Shown in pieces: positions 1-8,071 of a stretch of 64,000 nucleotides of DNA. The stretch covers positions 382,600 through 446,599 of the forward strand of contig NZ_KI912403.1 in assembly GCF_000518245.1 (NCBI RefSeq), given 5' to 3'. Within the stretch, counting starts at the first letter, position 1. The number at the start of each line of letters is the position of its first letter. The notes under the pieces are model-generated. The model saw only the letters and a program-made list of their open reading frames with translations. It did no database searches and was not told the origin of the DNA. Position numbers and translations under genes: made by a program. This stretch comes from Brachyspira alvinipulli ATCC 51933 (GTDB lineage: Bacteria; Spirochaetota; Brachyspiria; Brachyspirales; Brachyspiraceae).

Positions 1-1776
1 ATAAGACTTAGAGATGAAAATGATAATTTGTATACTAGGTCAAGTTATGGTTTTCCGGATGATTTTGACTATTCTATTTTTGATGATAAAAAATATATAT
101 ATCAATATCTAGATAATAATATTTATTATATAAACAATGCCTCAACACATGAAGACTATAGAAGATTTAAGGGAATAATAAACAGATCTATATTATTTAA
201 TAGTATACCCGTCAAAAGAGGATGTATAGGCTATATAGCCGTCATAGATAAAATACCTGATGCGGTAAATCCATTAGGAGATTTTGATAATAATGATTTG
301 AATTTATTTAACCCGCTTTTCACAAATATATCAAGCAGAATGTCAGAACATTACAATCTTATAGAATTAAGCAAAGCAAATGAAAAAAACACCAAACATA
401 TGTCGCGTTTAAATACATTATACGACATAAGCAACATTTTATTAGAGCGTTCTAAAACTGAAGATATATTATTTTTACTTCTTACAATAGCAACAATAGG
501 AGATGTATTTGCTTTTAATAGGGCATTTGCATTTCTTTATGACAAAGAATTTAATGTATTTAGAGGGCGTATGTGTGTTGCTCCAAAAAATGCAGATGAC
601 GCAGGAATGATATGGAGAAATATGCAAAATATGGATAAGTATGCCCTTAGAGAAAAATTAATGCTTTCATTTGATAAAAGAAGTTTAGAAGATTCATGGG
701 ATTTAAATCAGAAATTTTTAAATACTGTTATACCTAATAATAAAAACTGCAAATTATTTTTTGATGTATTTAATAATAAAAACAATATAAATGTAAAAGA
801 TATAGATAGCAGCAGCGAAGAAATAAATCAAATAAAAAAATATACCGATATATTTGGCGACCATCCATTTGCAATAATACCAATAATGAATTCTATAAAT
901 TGTATTGGAATGGTAGTGGTAGATAATCCATATAATGGAAAACCAATACCTGAAGACGATTTGGACTACCTAAGAATGTTTGGAAGGCAGGCTGCCGTAG
1001 CATTAGAATATTCTTCTCTTTATAATGAAATAGAAAAAAATAATAATGCACTTAAAGCAGCACAAAAAAGTTTATTAGATGTAAAAAGTTTAGCTATAAT
1101 AGGAGAAATGAGTTCATCTATGGCTCATAATTTAAGAAATTTCATAGTTCCTATAGCAGGATTTGCCAACAGACTTGTAAAGGTAAGCAAAGATGAAACT
1201 ATAAAAAATTATGCTCAGATAATTGCAAATGAGGTTGAAAATTTAGAAAATTATCTAAGAAGAAACTTATCATTTGCTAAAAGCATTAATTTAGAATTGG
1301 ATAATATCAATATTGAAGATATGATAAAATATTTAACTATTTTAGCAAAAGAATACATAAAAAAGAGCGGCAAAAATATAAAATTCTATGCTGTGAAAGT
1401 TACAAAAGAAAATATAGTAAAGTGGGATTATGGCAAAATGAATGATGTTATATCCAATCTTATAATTAATGCTATAGATGCTATAAATGACAGCGAAGAA
1501 GATTCTATTATCAGTGTTATATTTAATGATAATGCATATAAAGAATCTATGATAGATATAATAGTTGAAAATACCAATTCATACATAGAACCTGAATTGG
1601 CTGATAAAATATTCACTCCGTTTTTTACAACAAAAAGCCATGGTGTAGGAATAGGTTTAGCAATATCCAAAAGGATAGTAGAAGCACATGGCGGAAGTAT
1701 GATGGTAAAAAGTGTAAATAGCTGTTTTAAGGTAACAACATTTTTTGTTTCTATACCAATAAGTTTAAATAATTAA
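1..1776 (+). CDS. GAF-domain sensor histidine kinase, 5'-truncated by window edge
   Basis: Two-component sensor kinase expected to autophosphorylate on histidine and pass phosphate to a response regulator that is not in this window. The frame is open from base 1; the first possible start inside is a TTG at 28 with no clear ribosome site, so the true start lies upstream. Counting from base 1, a GAF-like sensor region fills roughly residues 140-345 and a weaker one may precede it. A short coiled linker follows, then an NtrB-like H-box (MAHNLRN, His near residue 375), an N-box ([12 protein letters not shown], near 485) and G-boxes ([29 protein letters not shown], 535-570). No transmembrane segment is visible, so the visible part looks cytosolic. 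The family call is secure; the signal sensed is unknown. Confidence 0.9.
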   Translation: MRLRDENDNLYTRSSYGFPDDFDYSIFDDKKYIYQYLDNNIYYINNASTHEDYRRFKGIINRSILFNSIPVKRGCIGYIAVIDKIPDAVNPLGDFDNNDLNLFNPLFTNISSRMSEHYNLIELSKANEKNTKHMSRLNTLYDISNILLERSKTEDILFLLLTIATIGDVFAFNRAFAFLYDKEFNVFRGRMCVAPKNADDAGMIWRNMQNMDKYALREKLMLSFDKRSLEDSWDLNQKFLNTVIPNNKNCKLFFDVFNNKNNINVKDIDSSSEEINQIKKYTDIFGDHPFAIIPIMNSINCIGMVVVDNPYNGKPIPEDDLDYLRMFGRQAAVALEYSSLYNEIEKNNNALKAAQKSLLDVKSLAIIGEMSSSMAHNLRNFIVPIAGFANRLVKVSKDETIKNYAQIIANEVENLENYLRRNLSFAKSINLELDNINIEDMIKYLTILAKEYIKKSGKNIKFYAVKVTKENIVKWDYGKMNDVISNLIINAIDAINDSEEDSIISVIFNDNAYKESMIDIIVENTNSYIEPELADKIFTPFFTTKSHGVGIGLAISKRIVEAHGGSMMVKSVNSCFKVTTFFVSIPISLNN

Positions 1777-1814
1777 TCATCATTTTCCGACAATTATTGG
1801 GGAGAGTTTTTATT

Positions 1815-2618
1815 ATGGCAAAAATAAGCGAAGCTGCTAAAGCAGAATGTACAAGGATGCAAAATAAATATAAAGATTTGCTTGCTGGTACTGAAGAGCT
1901 TTTAGCAAAAGTTGAAAAAGATTTATTATCTATAGAAGATCCGTTTGAAGCATCAAGAAAAAAAATCGATGCTGCCATACTTTATATTAGAGCATCTTCT
2001 TTTATTGCAACAATATGCTATATTGCTATAGAATACATAGAAGTACGTTCTGATAATCAATTAAATGATGGTAGAAGATATATTAATAAAGCAATAATGC
2101 TGTTAGAAGAAGTATTCGGCAATCATACAGATGACTCTTTATCTTTAAATGAAGAAATACATGAATATTTAAAAGATAAATTAACAGATGAATGGAGATA
2201 TAAATTTATTTGTTCATTTGGATATGTTATAGATTATTTCAAATACTGCTATGGAGAAAACTCGAAATGGCTTCAAAACTTTATTGAAATAGAAGGCAGA
2301 TTTGCAATACTAGCAAAAAATATGATAGATTTCAAAAATTACATAAAAGAATTGAGTCCTGAATTAGAAGGATATAAATTCAGAGTAAAAATGATGGAGC
2401 TTGTAAAAACTTTATTAGCTGCCGCTGCTGAACAATACAGAATTAAATACGAATTACAGGATAAAAGATTAGATGATATAAAAATAGCATTAAATATCAT
2501 TGCTTCCCTTAGAAGAATACATGTTTATTTAAATGAAGTAGAAGAATCTGAAGAGAAGAAGAAAATGTATGACCTTTGGAAGAAAAAAATGGATGCCGAT
2601 ATAAAGAAAATGAAATAA
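1815..2618 (+). CDS. conserved-looking hypothetical helical protein
   Basis: I do not recognise a family. The start is the ATG at 1815, because GGGGAGAG at 1799-1806 is a good ribosome site eight bases upstream; a TTG at 1797 in the same frame is unsupported. The 267-residue product has no signal peptide or membrane segment. It is predicted almost entirely helical, with charged Glu/Lys-rich heptad-like stretches and a lysine-rich C-terminus. It lies 38 bases after the kinase on the same strand, so it may be co-transcribed, and it converges with recR with one base between the stop codons. Function unknown; a cytosolic scaffold or partner of the kinase is only a guess. Confidence 0.75.
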   Translation: MAKISEAAKAECTRMQNKYKDLLAGTEELLAKVEKDLLSIEDPFEASRKKIDAAILYIRASSFIATICYIAIEYIEVRSDNQLNDGRRYINKAIMLLEEVFGNHTDDSLSLNEEIHEYLKDKLTDEWRYKFICSFGYVIDYFKYCYGENSKWLQNFIEIEGRFAILAKNMIDFKNYIKELSPELEGYKFRVKMMELVKTLLAAAAEQYRIKYELQDKRLDDIKIALNIIASLRRIHVYLNEVEESEEKKKMYDLWKKKMDADIKKMK

Positions 2619-2619
2619 A

Positions 2620-3225
2620 TTAATCCATTTCTACTCTATCTATTATACTTCTGGCCAAAGACCTTGAATCAGCATTTTCTATGTCGCTGGATAAAGAAAT
2701 TCCATAAGTAATACGTGTAATTTTACCATTAAAATTATTATCTTTTAAAACCTTATGTATATATGATGCTGTTGTATCAGCTTCTAACGAGGCACTAAAT
2801 GCTATCATTATTTCATCAATTATATTGTTATTAATACGTTCTATAAGTTCTTTTATTCTTATATCACTTATACCAATACCTTTAAGAGGTGCTATAAGAC
2901 CTCCTAATACATGATAAACACCATTATATTCCTCTGTTTTTTCTATAGCAAGCATATCCGGATAATTTTCAACAATGCATATTTTTCTATGATCTCTATT
3001 TTCATTTGCACAAATATAACATATATCTTCTTCGCTCAAGCTATAACATTGAGTACATAATTTTATATTATCATGCAATGTTAATAAAGTATTAGCAAAC
3101 TCTTTTAAATACTCTTCATCGCAATCAAACAGATATAATGCAAGACGCATAGCCGTTCTTCCGCCTATACCTGGAAGCCTTGATATTATTTGATTGAGTT
3201 TATCCAAAGATGGAATATTATTCAA
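2620..3225 (-). CDS. recR: recombination mediator RecR
   Basis: RecR acts with RecO/RecF to load RecA on gapped DNA. The 201-residue length is normal. In order: an N-terminal helix-hairpin-helix (LPGIGGRTAMRLAL, 17-30), a four-cysteine zinc finger (Cys57, 60, 69, 72), a Toprim domain from about residue 81 (ICIVEN...) and the C-terminal Walker-B-like stretch around ISLSSDIENADSRSLARSI. In the last element the usual GGD is SSD, a mild divergence. The start is TTG, preceded by AAGGAT. It follows ybaB on the minus strand with a three-base gap, the classic ybaB-recR pairing, here without dnaX in view. Confidence 0.95.
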   Translation of the reverse strand: MNNIPSLDKLNQIISRLPGIGGRTAMRLALYLFDCDEEYLKEFANTLLTLHDNIKLCTQCYSLSEEDICYICANENRDHRKICIVENYPDMLAIEKTEEYNGVYHVLGGLIAPLKGIGISDIRIKELIERINNNIIDEIMIAFSASLEADTTASYIHKVLKDNNFNGKITRITYGISLSSDIENADSRSLARSIIDRVEMD

Positions 3226-3228
3226 ATT

Positions 3229-3660
3229 TTAATCCTTATCATCATCTTTATCATTATTATTATTCATATTGTTCATCATGTCATTCATTTTTGAAATCAT
3301 ATCTGGTGTTATAGAATCTAGAGATATATTGAGTTTACCATCTTTATATTCTACAGAAGTCATTTTACTTATATCACTGAACATTTTATTCATCTCTCCC
3401 CAATTCATATTGAATGGGTTAATATTATCTCTAGCATTTTTATTAATATGCTCAGGCTCATCATCATCATTATGTTTTAATTCTTTTACTTTTGAAACCG
3501 CCTCATTAATACTTGAAGTTATCATTTCTTCCAATAGTTCTTTTTGATCCTTAGTTAATAAGCTTTCATCTATATTTAAACTTAATATATTAAAAGATTT
3601 ATCCATAGTTAAAGAAATCAAATTACCAGCAGAACTATATTTAATAGTATTTTCACTCAT
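3229..3660 (-). CDS. YbaB/EbfC-family nucleoid-associated protein
   Basis: Small DNA-binding protein of the YbaB/EbfC family, normally a dimer that coats DNA and is encoded next to recR, as here. The N-terminal 75 residues carry the family core: a beta strand with SSAGNLISLTMD, then LSLNIDESLL and a long helix EEMITSSINEAVSKVKEL. Unlike the usual ~105-residue protein, this 143-residue version has an acidic, asparagine-rich C-terminal extension ending in a run of Asp/Asn/Lys, likely disordered. The ATG at 3660 is preferred over one at 3675 because GGAG lies just before it. Family assignment rests on the core pattern plus synteny. Confidence 0.8.
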   Translation of the reverse strand: MSENTIKYSSAGNLISLTMDKSFNILSLNIDESLLTKDQKELLEEMITSSINEAVSKVKELKHNDDDEPEHINKNARDNINPFNMNWGEMNKMFSDISKMTSVEYKDGKLNISLDSITPDMISKMNDMMNNMNNNNDKDDDKD

Positions 3661-3735
3661 ATAAAAACTCCACATATTTTTTATTAATAATACATTCTTT
3701 TTAATAATTTATCAATCAAATTTACATTTATATAT

Positions 3736-3763
3736 TTGACTTTTTTGGATGATGTAGTATCAT
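3736..3763 (+). promoter_or_regulatory. sigma70-type promoter for the CsgG-like gene
   Basis: TTGACT at 3736-3741, a 16-base spacer and TATCAT at 3758-3763 lie about 45 bases upstream of the ATG at 3807, giving a short leader. The spacing matches other promoters in this window. Confidence 0.5.
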
Positions 3764-3806
3764 AAATACAAGTTGGTTATGAATTATCTTATATTGGATT
3801 AATTTA

Positions 3807-5264
3807 ATGAAAAAATTTATTTTATTATTTATAATTTTATTTGCCAGTGTCCTATTTCCTCAAGAAATAGGTGAAAAATATCAAAAAGAAAATATAGCTG
3901 TATTTGAAATACAAGACCCATCAGGAGCATATGGTAAAGGCTTAGGTAAAAAATTAACAGCATTAATAGAAAATGCTCTTACTAGAATGGGAAGATTCAA
4001 TGTTGTAGACAGACAAAATTTAGATAAATATTTAAAAGAAATGGAACTTCAATTAACAGGCATAACTGATAAGCAAGTTATTGAAGTAGGAAAAATATAT
4101 GGATATTCTAAGGCTATTATAGGAAAGTTAACATCAGCAAATGTAACTTATGATTATGACAGCTATGAAGGAACAGGTGTCATATATGGTGATGTAGAAT
4201 TAGTATTGCAAATAGTAGATGTTGAAACCACTAAAATATTAACTTCTTCAAGATTAAAAGGTACAAGCTATTACAGCGTTTCAAGCTATCCATCCTATGC
4301 TTTAAGAGAAGCTGCAATTAATGATGCTATTAACGATTTAGTCGGAAAAGTAGAAACTAAAATGAGAAATACATTTAAAATAACAATAAAGATTGCAGAT
4401 ATAAGCGATGGAAATGTTATATTATTGGCAGGAAAAACTCATGGTGTAGATAAAAAAACAAGATTTAAAGTATATTCTCAAAAAGATGACATAGTGCTTC
4501 CATCCGGAACTACAATAAAAGGCGGATATAAATATAAAGGAACTTTGAGAATAAAAGAACTAGGAAGTGAATATTCAATAGCCAAAATTACAAGAGGAAA
4601 TAGTATAGAAATTGGAGACATAGCAAGAGAAACATATATAGGTGATTTTGGAATAGGCATAGCATTAAATTATGCTTCATACAATATAAAACCATTTGAA
4701 AAAACATATCAAAGTCCAATAAAGCCTAATGAGGGAAAATTAAGAATATTATTAAATAAAAATGAATATGCTTTAGGATTGCATTTAAAAATAGGATATA
4801 ACGGAGAATTATTTTCACCTAATTTAAGTGTCGGTATACTTTTCGGTGATTTTCTAAAAAGCAGTTATGGTGTAGATACTAGATTTAATTTTGATATTAA
4901 TATAAATCTTTATAAAGAAGTGCTAAGGCTTGTAATATCTCCATATATAGGAATGGGTATAACATTTACAACTATAGGAGAAATATACGGCGGAAATTAT
5001 TATACAGATAATTACAGTTATTTATTAAACGGCAGTAAAATTGAATCCAGAGATATTATGTTTGGTATAGGAGCGATAGCTTCTTTACAGTATAATATTA
5101 CTGATACTATAGGAGTTAATTTTGGTGTTGGATATAGATTTTATACCGATCCTATTAATTTAGGTGTTTATAGTGATGGAAATGAATTTACTTTGCCAGA
5201 AAAAATTAAGACAGTTAATCTTACAGGTTTAGAATTTACTTTAGGAGCGTATTTTATTTTATAA
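3807..5264 (+). CDS. CsgG-domain envelope protein with C-terminal barrel-like region
   Basis: An N-terminal signal peptide (about residues 1-19, no lipobox cysteine) is followed by a CsgG-like domain at roughly residues 25-190: ENIAVFEIQDPSGAYGKGL, then LTALIENAL, FNVVDRQNLDKYLKE and EVGKIYGYSKAIIGKLT are typical of the curli-secretion CsgG/FlgT-like fold. A middle beta-rich segment (about 195-280) resembles the small C-terminal domain of such proteins. The last ~200 residues alternate aromatic and glycine residues and look like outer-membrane beta strands, ending ...FTLGAYFIL. I infer a periplasmic/outer-membrane protein. No CsgA-like subunits are nearby, so a curli role is not supported. 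The stop overlaps the next start (TAATG). Confidence 0.75.
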   Translation: MKKFILLFIILFASVLFPQEIGEKYQKENIAVFEIQDPSGAYGKGLGKKLTALIENALTRMGRFNVVDRQNLDKYLKEMELQLTGITDKQVIEVGKIYGYSKAIIGKLTSANVTYDYDSYEGTGVIYGDVELVLQIVDVETTKILTSSRLKGTSYYSVSSYPSYALREAAINDAINDLVGKVETKMRNTFKITIKIADISDGNVILLAGKTHGVDKKTRFKVYSQKDDIVLPSGTTIKGGYKYKGTLRIKELGSEYSIAKITRGNSIEIGDIARETYIGDFGIGIALNYASYNIKPFEKTYQSPIKPNEGKLRILLNKNEYALGLHLKIGYNGELFSPNLSVGILFGDFLKSSYGVDTRFNFDININLYKEVLRLVISPYIGMGITFTTIGEIYGGNYYTDNYSYLLNGSKIESRDIMFGIGAIASLQYNITDTIGVNFGVGYRFYTDPINLGVYSDGNEFTLPEKIKTVNLTGLEFTLGAYFIL

Positions 5265-5866
5265 TGTATAGGTTGTTTAATATATTAGTAATTTCAATTT
5301 GTTTATTTTCAAATACAGTTTTTGGGGCATTTTATTTTTCTGATATTACAAAGGAATATGAAACTAATGCCTCACAAGAGCAAAAGGAAGTAATAGAAAC
5401 TCAAGAAGAACTTAAATCTGAATATAATATTGATACAAACAATATGAATTCTTTTTTTATGATGGATGGAAATAATATTATAAGTCAAAGCGGTGTAACA
5501 AGTTCTCCTGTACTACCTGAAGAATCTTTTAAAAGTAATCCGTTTAGATATACAGAAGTCACTTTTATACTTACTGCATTTTTCTCCTATACTTATGCCA
5601 CTTATTTAGTATTCGGATTAGAAAGTTTAGAAAATGCTAATGTAGCACCATCAACCACTGGAAGAAACAGATATAAATCTTTGTGGATATCCCCTACTCT
5701 ATTTGAAATAACGGCAGCTGTTTTCTGCGGTGCCGCTGTAGCTTATGATAGTTACCAAAGAGTATTTGGTAAAAATAAAGATGGATTTAGTTGGCATTTT
5801 ATGCCTTATTATGAACCTGTAACTAAAGACGGCGGATTTTTGTTATCATTAAGTCACCCATTATGA
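5264..5866 (+). CDS. hypothetical exported protein coupled to the CsgG-like gene
   Basis: Unrecognised 200-residue protein. Its ATG shares one base with the upstream stop (TAATG), so translation is probably coupled and the two proteins probably act together. A signal peptide covers residues 1-21 (ISICLFSNTVFGAF). An acidic, glutamine-rich linker follows, then a region with two hydrophobic stretches around residues 100-120 and 142-162 that could be membrane helices. The C-terminus is rich in aromatic and glycine residues. Its last 13 bases overlap the 3' end of the convergent DivIC-like gene. Function unknown. Confidence 0.7.
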   Translation: MYRLFNILVISICLFSNTVFGAFYFSDITKEYETNASQEQKEVIETQEELKSEYNIDTNNMNSFFMMDGNNIISQSGVTSSPVLPEESFKSNPFRYTEVTFILTAFFSYTYATYLVFGLESLENANVAPSTTGRNRYKSLWISPTLFEITAAVFCGAAVAYDSYQRVFGKNKDGFSWHFMPYYEPVTKDGGFLLSLSHPL

Positions 5867-6354
5867 TGAACAGGTTTTTTCCTTCTTATAAGTTTTGGAA
5901 GTAAATTTTTATTTAATAATATTAAATAGAATACAAAGCATAATGCTATTAAAAATGCTAATATTAAAGCACCTCTTATATTTATATAATTATCATTCTC
6001 ACTATTTGAATGAGAATATGACATTGAAGGCTTTTCACTTTCTTCTGTATCATCTTTAATTATTTTTATTATTTTTTCATTTTTAGCTTCATCCAAATAG
6101 CCAAAAGTTTTTGCATAAGAAAGTATATATTCTTTATCGTTTTTTAATCTTTCTATATTATTTGATATTTGGGTTTTTCTTCTATTTAACTCTTCTATCT
6201 TTTCTTTTTTATTGTCTATTAAGACCTTTTTAGAATCTAATGTAAGAAAGCCTTTTGAACTGAAAACAAAAATATATATTGTAAAAAGAATACATGCCAA
6301 TATAAAAAAATAAAAAATTTTGGAACTAATTCTTATATTAAAATACATAAACAT
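5854..6354 (-). CDS. septum formation initiator (FtsB/DivIC-like) protein
   Basis: Bitopic cell-division protein of the FtsB/DivIC type, which scaffolds the FtsL/FtsQ complex at the septum. A membrane helix (about residues 11-30) is followed by a coiled coil (about 40-75) and the family-type end of that coil, NDKEYILSYAKTFGYLDEAK, which matches the usual pattern of E-x-A-R-x-x-x-G followed by charged residues. It differs from canonical ~100-residue members by a Ser-rich linker and a second hydrophobic helix near residues 128-148 with a basic tail. Two ATGs (6354, 6348) are possible. It overlaps the convergent gene by 13 bases. Family call from motif and topology; the extra helix is odd. Confidence 0.65.
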   Translation of the reverse strand: MFMYFNIRISSKIFYFFILACILFTIYIFVFSSKGFLTLDSKKVLIDNKKEKIEELNRRKTQISNNIERLKNDKEYILSYAKTFGYLDEAKNEKIIKIIKDDTEESEKPSMSYSHSNSENDNYINIRGALILAFLIALCFVFYLILLNKNLLPKLIRRKKPVHHNG

Positions 6355-6516
6355 ATAACCTTTTCAAATATGAGTATATTATCGGATGCAATTTCTTAAA
6401 ATTAATATGCCAGCTTATAAAACCATATCGTATATTTATATACTGTATTATTTTATAATAACAATATTTTTTATAAAAACAATTCTAATATATGGATATT
6501 ATTATCAATAAAATAA

Positions 6517-6545
6517 AAAGCCATAATAAAGATCATTATGGCTTT
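6517..6545. terminator. bidirectional intrinsic terminator
   Basis: Perfect 11-bp stem (AAAGCCATAAT / ATTATGGCTTT) with a 7-base loop, flanked by A-run and T-rich sequence, ten bases past the SDR stop codon on the minus strand. Confidence 0.7.
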
Positions 6546-6554
6546 AATTATTAT

Positions 6555-7274
6555 TTAATATATTTGTTTTGTTTTCGCTATTACCAACTCTCTTACACAT
6601 ATATCCTGAGGCATATTATAGGCAAATTCTATACAATTAACTATATCAGTTGCATTTAAGCCATTACCTATGCTTTTTTTCCATTCAATATAATTAGCTT
6701 TTATAGATTCATTCGTTGTATGATCTAAAAGATGAGTTTCAACAACACCAGGAGCTACAACAATCACTCTTACATTTTTATCTGCAACTTCTTCTCTTAT
6801 ACTCTCTGTTATTGCATGTACTGCAAATTTAGTTCCGCAATATATTCCATGATTTTTAAATGTTTTTCTTCCAGCTATTGAACTTATATTTATAATAGTG
6901 CCTTCATTTCTTTTTACCATATCTGGAAGTATAACATTTGTGGTTGTTAATATTCCGTTGATATTAACATCTATCATATTTTTCCATTCTTCATAGCTTT
7001 GCTTATCTATATTACTAAGAAGCATTACACCAGCACAGTTTATAAGCAAATCTGTTTTTCCATATTTATCTTCAGCCATTTTTACAGCTGATTTTACTTC
7101 TTCTAAATTTGTAACATCAACTTTAGCACTAATAGAATTAGACAAATTCAAGTTATCCATAATATCCTTTCTTCTTAACATTAAAAGTGTTGGATATCCA
7201 TTTTGTGAAAATCTTTTTGCTATCTCCATTCCTATTCCAGAACTAGCTCCTGTAATTGCTACTAATTTTTTCAT
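6555..7274 (-). CDS. SDR-family NAD(P)-dependent oxidoreductase
   Basis: Classical short-chain dehydrogenase/reductase of 239 residues. Visible are the Rossmann glycine motif TGASSGIG (8-15), NCAG (79-82), the catalytic serine in ISSIAG (about 131-132) and the YxxxK pair Tyr145/Lys149 (YCGTK). The overall pattern, including a PGVVETHLLDHT segment, resembles the YdfG/serine-dehydrogenase-like group, but the substrate cannot be read from sequence. The ATG at 7274 has AAAGGAG upstream. It is divergent from an HxlR regulator 124 bases away, an arrangement that often means the regulator controls the oxidoreductase in response to a reactive small molecule. Confidence 0.9.
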   Translation of the reverse strand: MKKLVAITGASSGIGMEIAKRFSQNGYPTLLMLRRKDIMDNLNLSNSISAKVDVTNLEEVKSAVKMAEDKYGKTDLLINCAGVMLLSNIDKQSYEEWKNMIDVNINGILTTTNVILPDMVKRNEGTIINISSIAGRKTFKNHGIYCGTKFAVHAITESIREEVADKNVRVIVVAPGVVETHLLDHTTNESIKANYIEWKKSIGNGLNATDIVNCIEFAYNMPQDICVRELVIAKTKQIY

Positions 7275-7350
7275 ATAAAAAACTCCTTTATAAAAAATAA
7301 TTATGGCTTATAATACATTAATAAATTAGTTATACAAGAACGGAAATAAT

Positions 7351-7365
7351 TGTTATTAAGTAACA
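7351..7365. promoter_or_regulatory. candidate HxlR operator between divergent genes
   Basis: Imperfect dyad TGTTATTAAGTAACA (TGTTA/TAACA arms) in the 124-base region shared by the SDR gene and the HxlR regulator. Position and symmetry suit a dimeric winged-helix regulator; binding is inferred. Confidence 0.3.
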
Positions 7366-7398
7366 TTAATTTCACTATAAAAATAATAGGATTCACTT

Positions 7399-7749
7399 AT
7401 GAAAAAAATTAAAGTAGCATCAGAAATAGGAATAACACTTTATATGATAGGAGGAAAATACAAGCCTCTTATACTAAATTATCTTATAGAAAATAAAACA
7501 AAAAGATTTAATGAAATGCTGCGTTATATGAAACCTATATCACAAAGAACATTAACTAATCAGCTTAGAGAGTTAGAAGAAGACGGACTCATTAACAGAA
7601 AAGTATATCCGGAAATACCGCCAAAGGTAGAATATTCTGTTACAAAGAAAGGAAAATCATTATCAAAAATATTAGAAGCTATGTGTGAATGGGGTGAGAA
7701 AAATATCGATGAAAGATTTGAAATAACTAATCCGCAATGTTTAGATTAA
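7399..7749 (+). CDS. HxlR-family winged-helix transcriptional regulator
   Basis: Small DNA-binding regulator of 116 residues, the usual size for HxlR proteins. The family pattern is clear: GGKYKPLILNYLIE (the position of the usual GGKW), RFNEMLRYMKPISQRTLTNQ (recognition helix region), L+ELEEDGLINR, then the wing IPPKVEYSVTKKGKSL and the C-terminal dimerisation helix with MCEWGEKN. It has no membrane or sensor domain; many relatives sense electrophiles or oxidants through a cysteine. Cys is present near the C-terminus only, not at the usual sensing position. It probably controls the divergent SDR gene and itself. Confidence 0.9.
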   Translation: MKKIKVASEIGITLYMIGGKYKPLILNYLIENKTKRFNEMLRYMKPISQRTLTNQLRELEEDGLINRKVYPEIPPKVEYSVTKKGKSLSKILEAMCEWGEKNIDERFEITNPQCLD

Positions 7750-7764
7750 TTTTCACAAAAAATA

Positions 7765-7792
7765 TTGTATTATTTATTTAATAATATATAAT
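7765..7792 (+). promoter_or_regulatory. predicted promoter of the repeat-containing leader ORF
   Basis: TTGTAT (7765-7770), 16-base spacer, TATAAT (7787-7792). The expected transcription start falls at about 7798-7800, on or next to the ATG at 7799, so the leader ORF could be translated as a leaderless message. Confidence 0.4.
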
Positions 7793-7798
7793 GTAAAA

Positions 7799-7900
7799 AT
7801 GAATATTCAATATATTTGTACTAATCTAGGTTTGAATCTACAAGCCAAGCCAAGCCAAGCCAAGCCAAGCCAAGCCAAGCCAAGCCAACTAATACAATAA
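7799..7900 (+). CDS. short leader ORF encoding an AKPSQ pentapeptide repeat
   Basis: A 33-codon ORF starts at ATG 7799 and runs through the CAAGC tandem repeat, which encodes AKPSQ three times, ending at TAA 7898-7900, 25 bases before a terminator hairpin. It has no Shine-Dalgarno, but a promoter -10 seven bases upstream would make it leaderless. With the present nine repeat units the frame closes before the hairpin. With a unit count leaving remainder 2 on division by 3 (8 or 11) the frame stays open through the hairpin and the FkbM ribosome site and ends at TAA 7987-7989, just past the ATG at 7979. I infer a frame-dependent leader rather than a functional peptide. Confidence 0.35.
   Translation: MNIQYICTNLGLNLQAKPSQAKPSQAKPSQLIQ
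7841..7888. repeat. pentanucleotide tandem repeat (CAAGC)9
   Basis: Nine perfect copies of CAAGC (7841-7885) plus a partial CAA. The tract is far richer in G+C than its surroundings and sits between the HxlR regulator and the FkbM methyltransferase gene. Because five is not a multiple of three, each unit gained or lost shifts the frame of the ORF that crosses it. Confidence 0.95.
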
Positions 7901-7925
7901 TCTTTATTTTTAAAAATTACATAAA

Positions 7926-7951
7926 CCTAACAATCAATGTTAGGGTTTTTT
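7926..7951 (+). terminator. intrinsic terminator ahead of the FkbM gene
   Basis: Seven-bp stem CCTAACA / TGTTAGG with a five-base loop, followed by G and six T. It separates the repeat-bearing leader from the FkbM ribosome site (AGGAGG at 7969-7974) and could act as an attenuator for that gene. Confidence 0.7.
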
Positions 7952-7978
7952 ATTTAAAAAATTGTTATAGGAGGAATT

Positions 7979-8047
7979 ATGGATATTAAAACTATTAATA
8001 ATTTTTTATGGTGGGTTCCATTTAAAGAAATAAGAAAATATTTATAA
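7979..8047 (+). pseudogene. 5' end of the FkbM gene cut off by an in-frame TAA
   Basis: ATG 7979 has the strongest ribosome site of this locus (AGGAGG four bases upstream) but only 22 codons (MDIKTINNFLWWVPFKEIRK, then YL) before TAA at 8045-8047. It is in the same frame as the following FkbM reading frame, and the eight codons between the TAA and the TTG at 8072 contain no other stop. From memory, a short WW-x-P-x-K segment often opens surface-glycan enzymes of Brachyspira. I therefore read this as the true N-terminus separated from its body by one nonsense codon. Alternatives: an independent leader peptide, or a sequencing error. Confidence 0.5.
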
Positions 8048-8071
8048 AATGCCGTTGGGGAAAATATTTCT

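Noticed and set aside
7841-7888. CAAGC tract as a CRISPR array
   Set aside because: It is a pure tandem pentamer with no spacers, and no cas genes are nearby.
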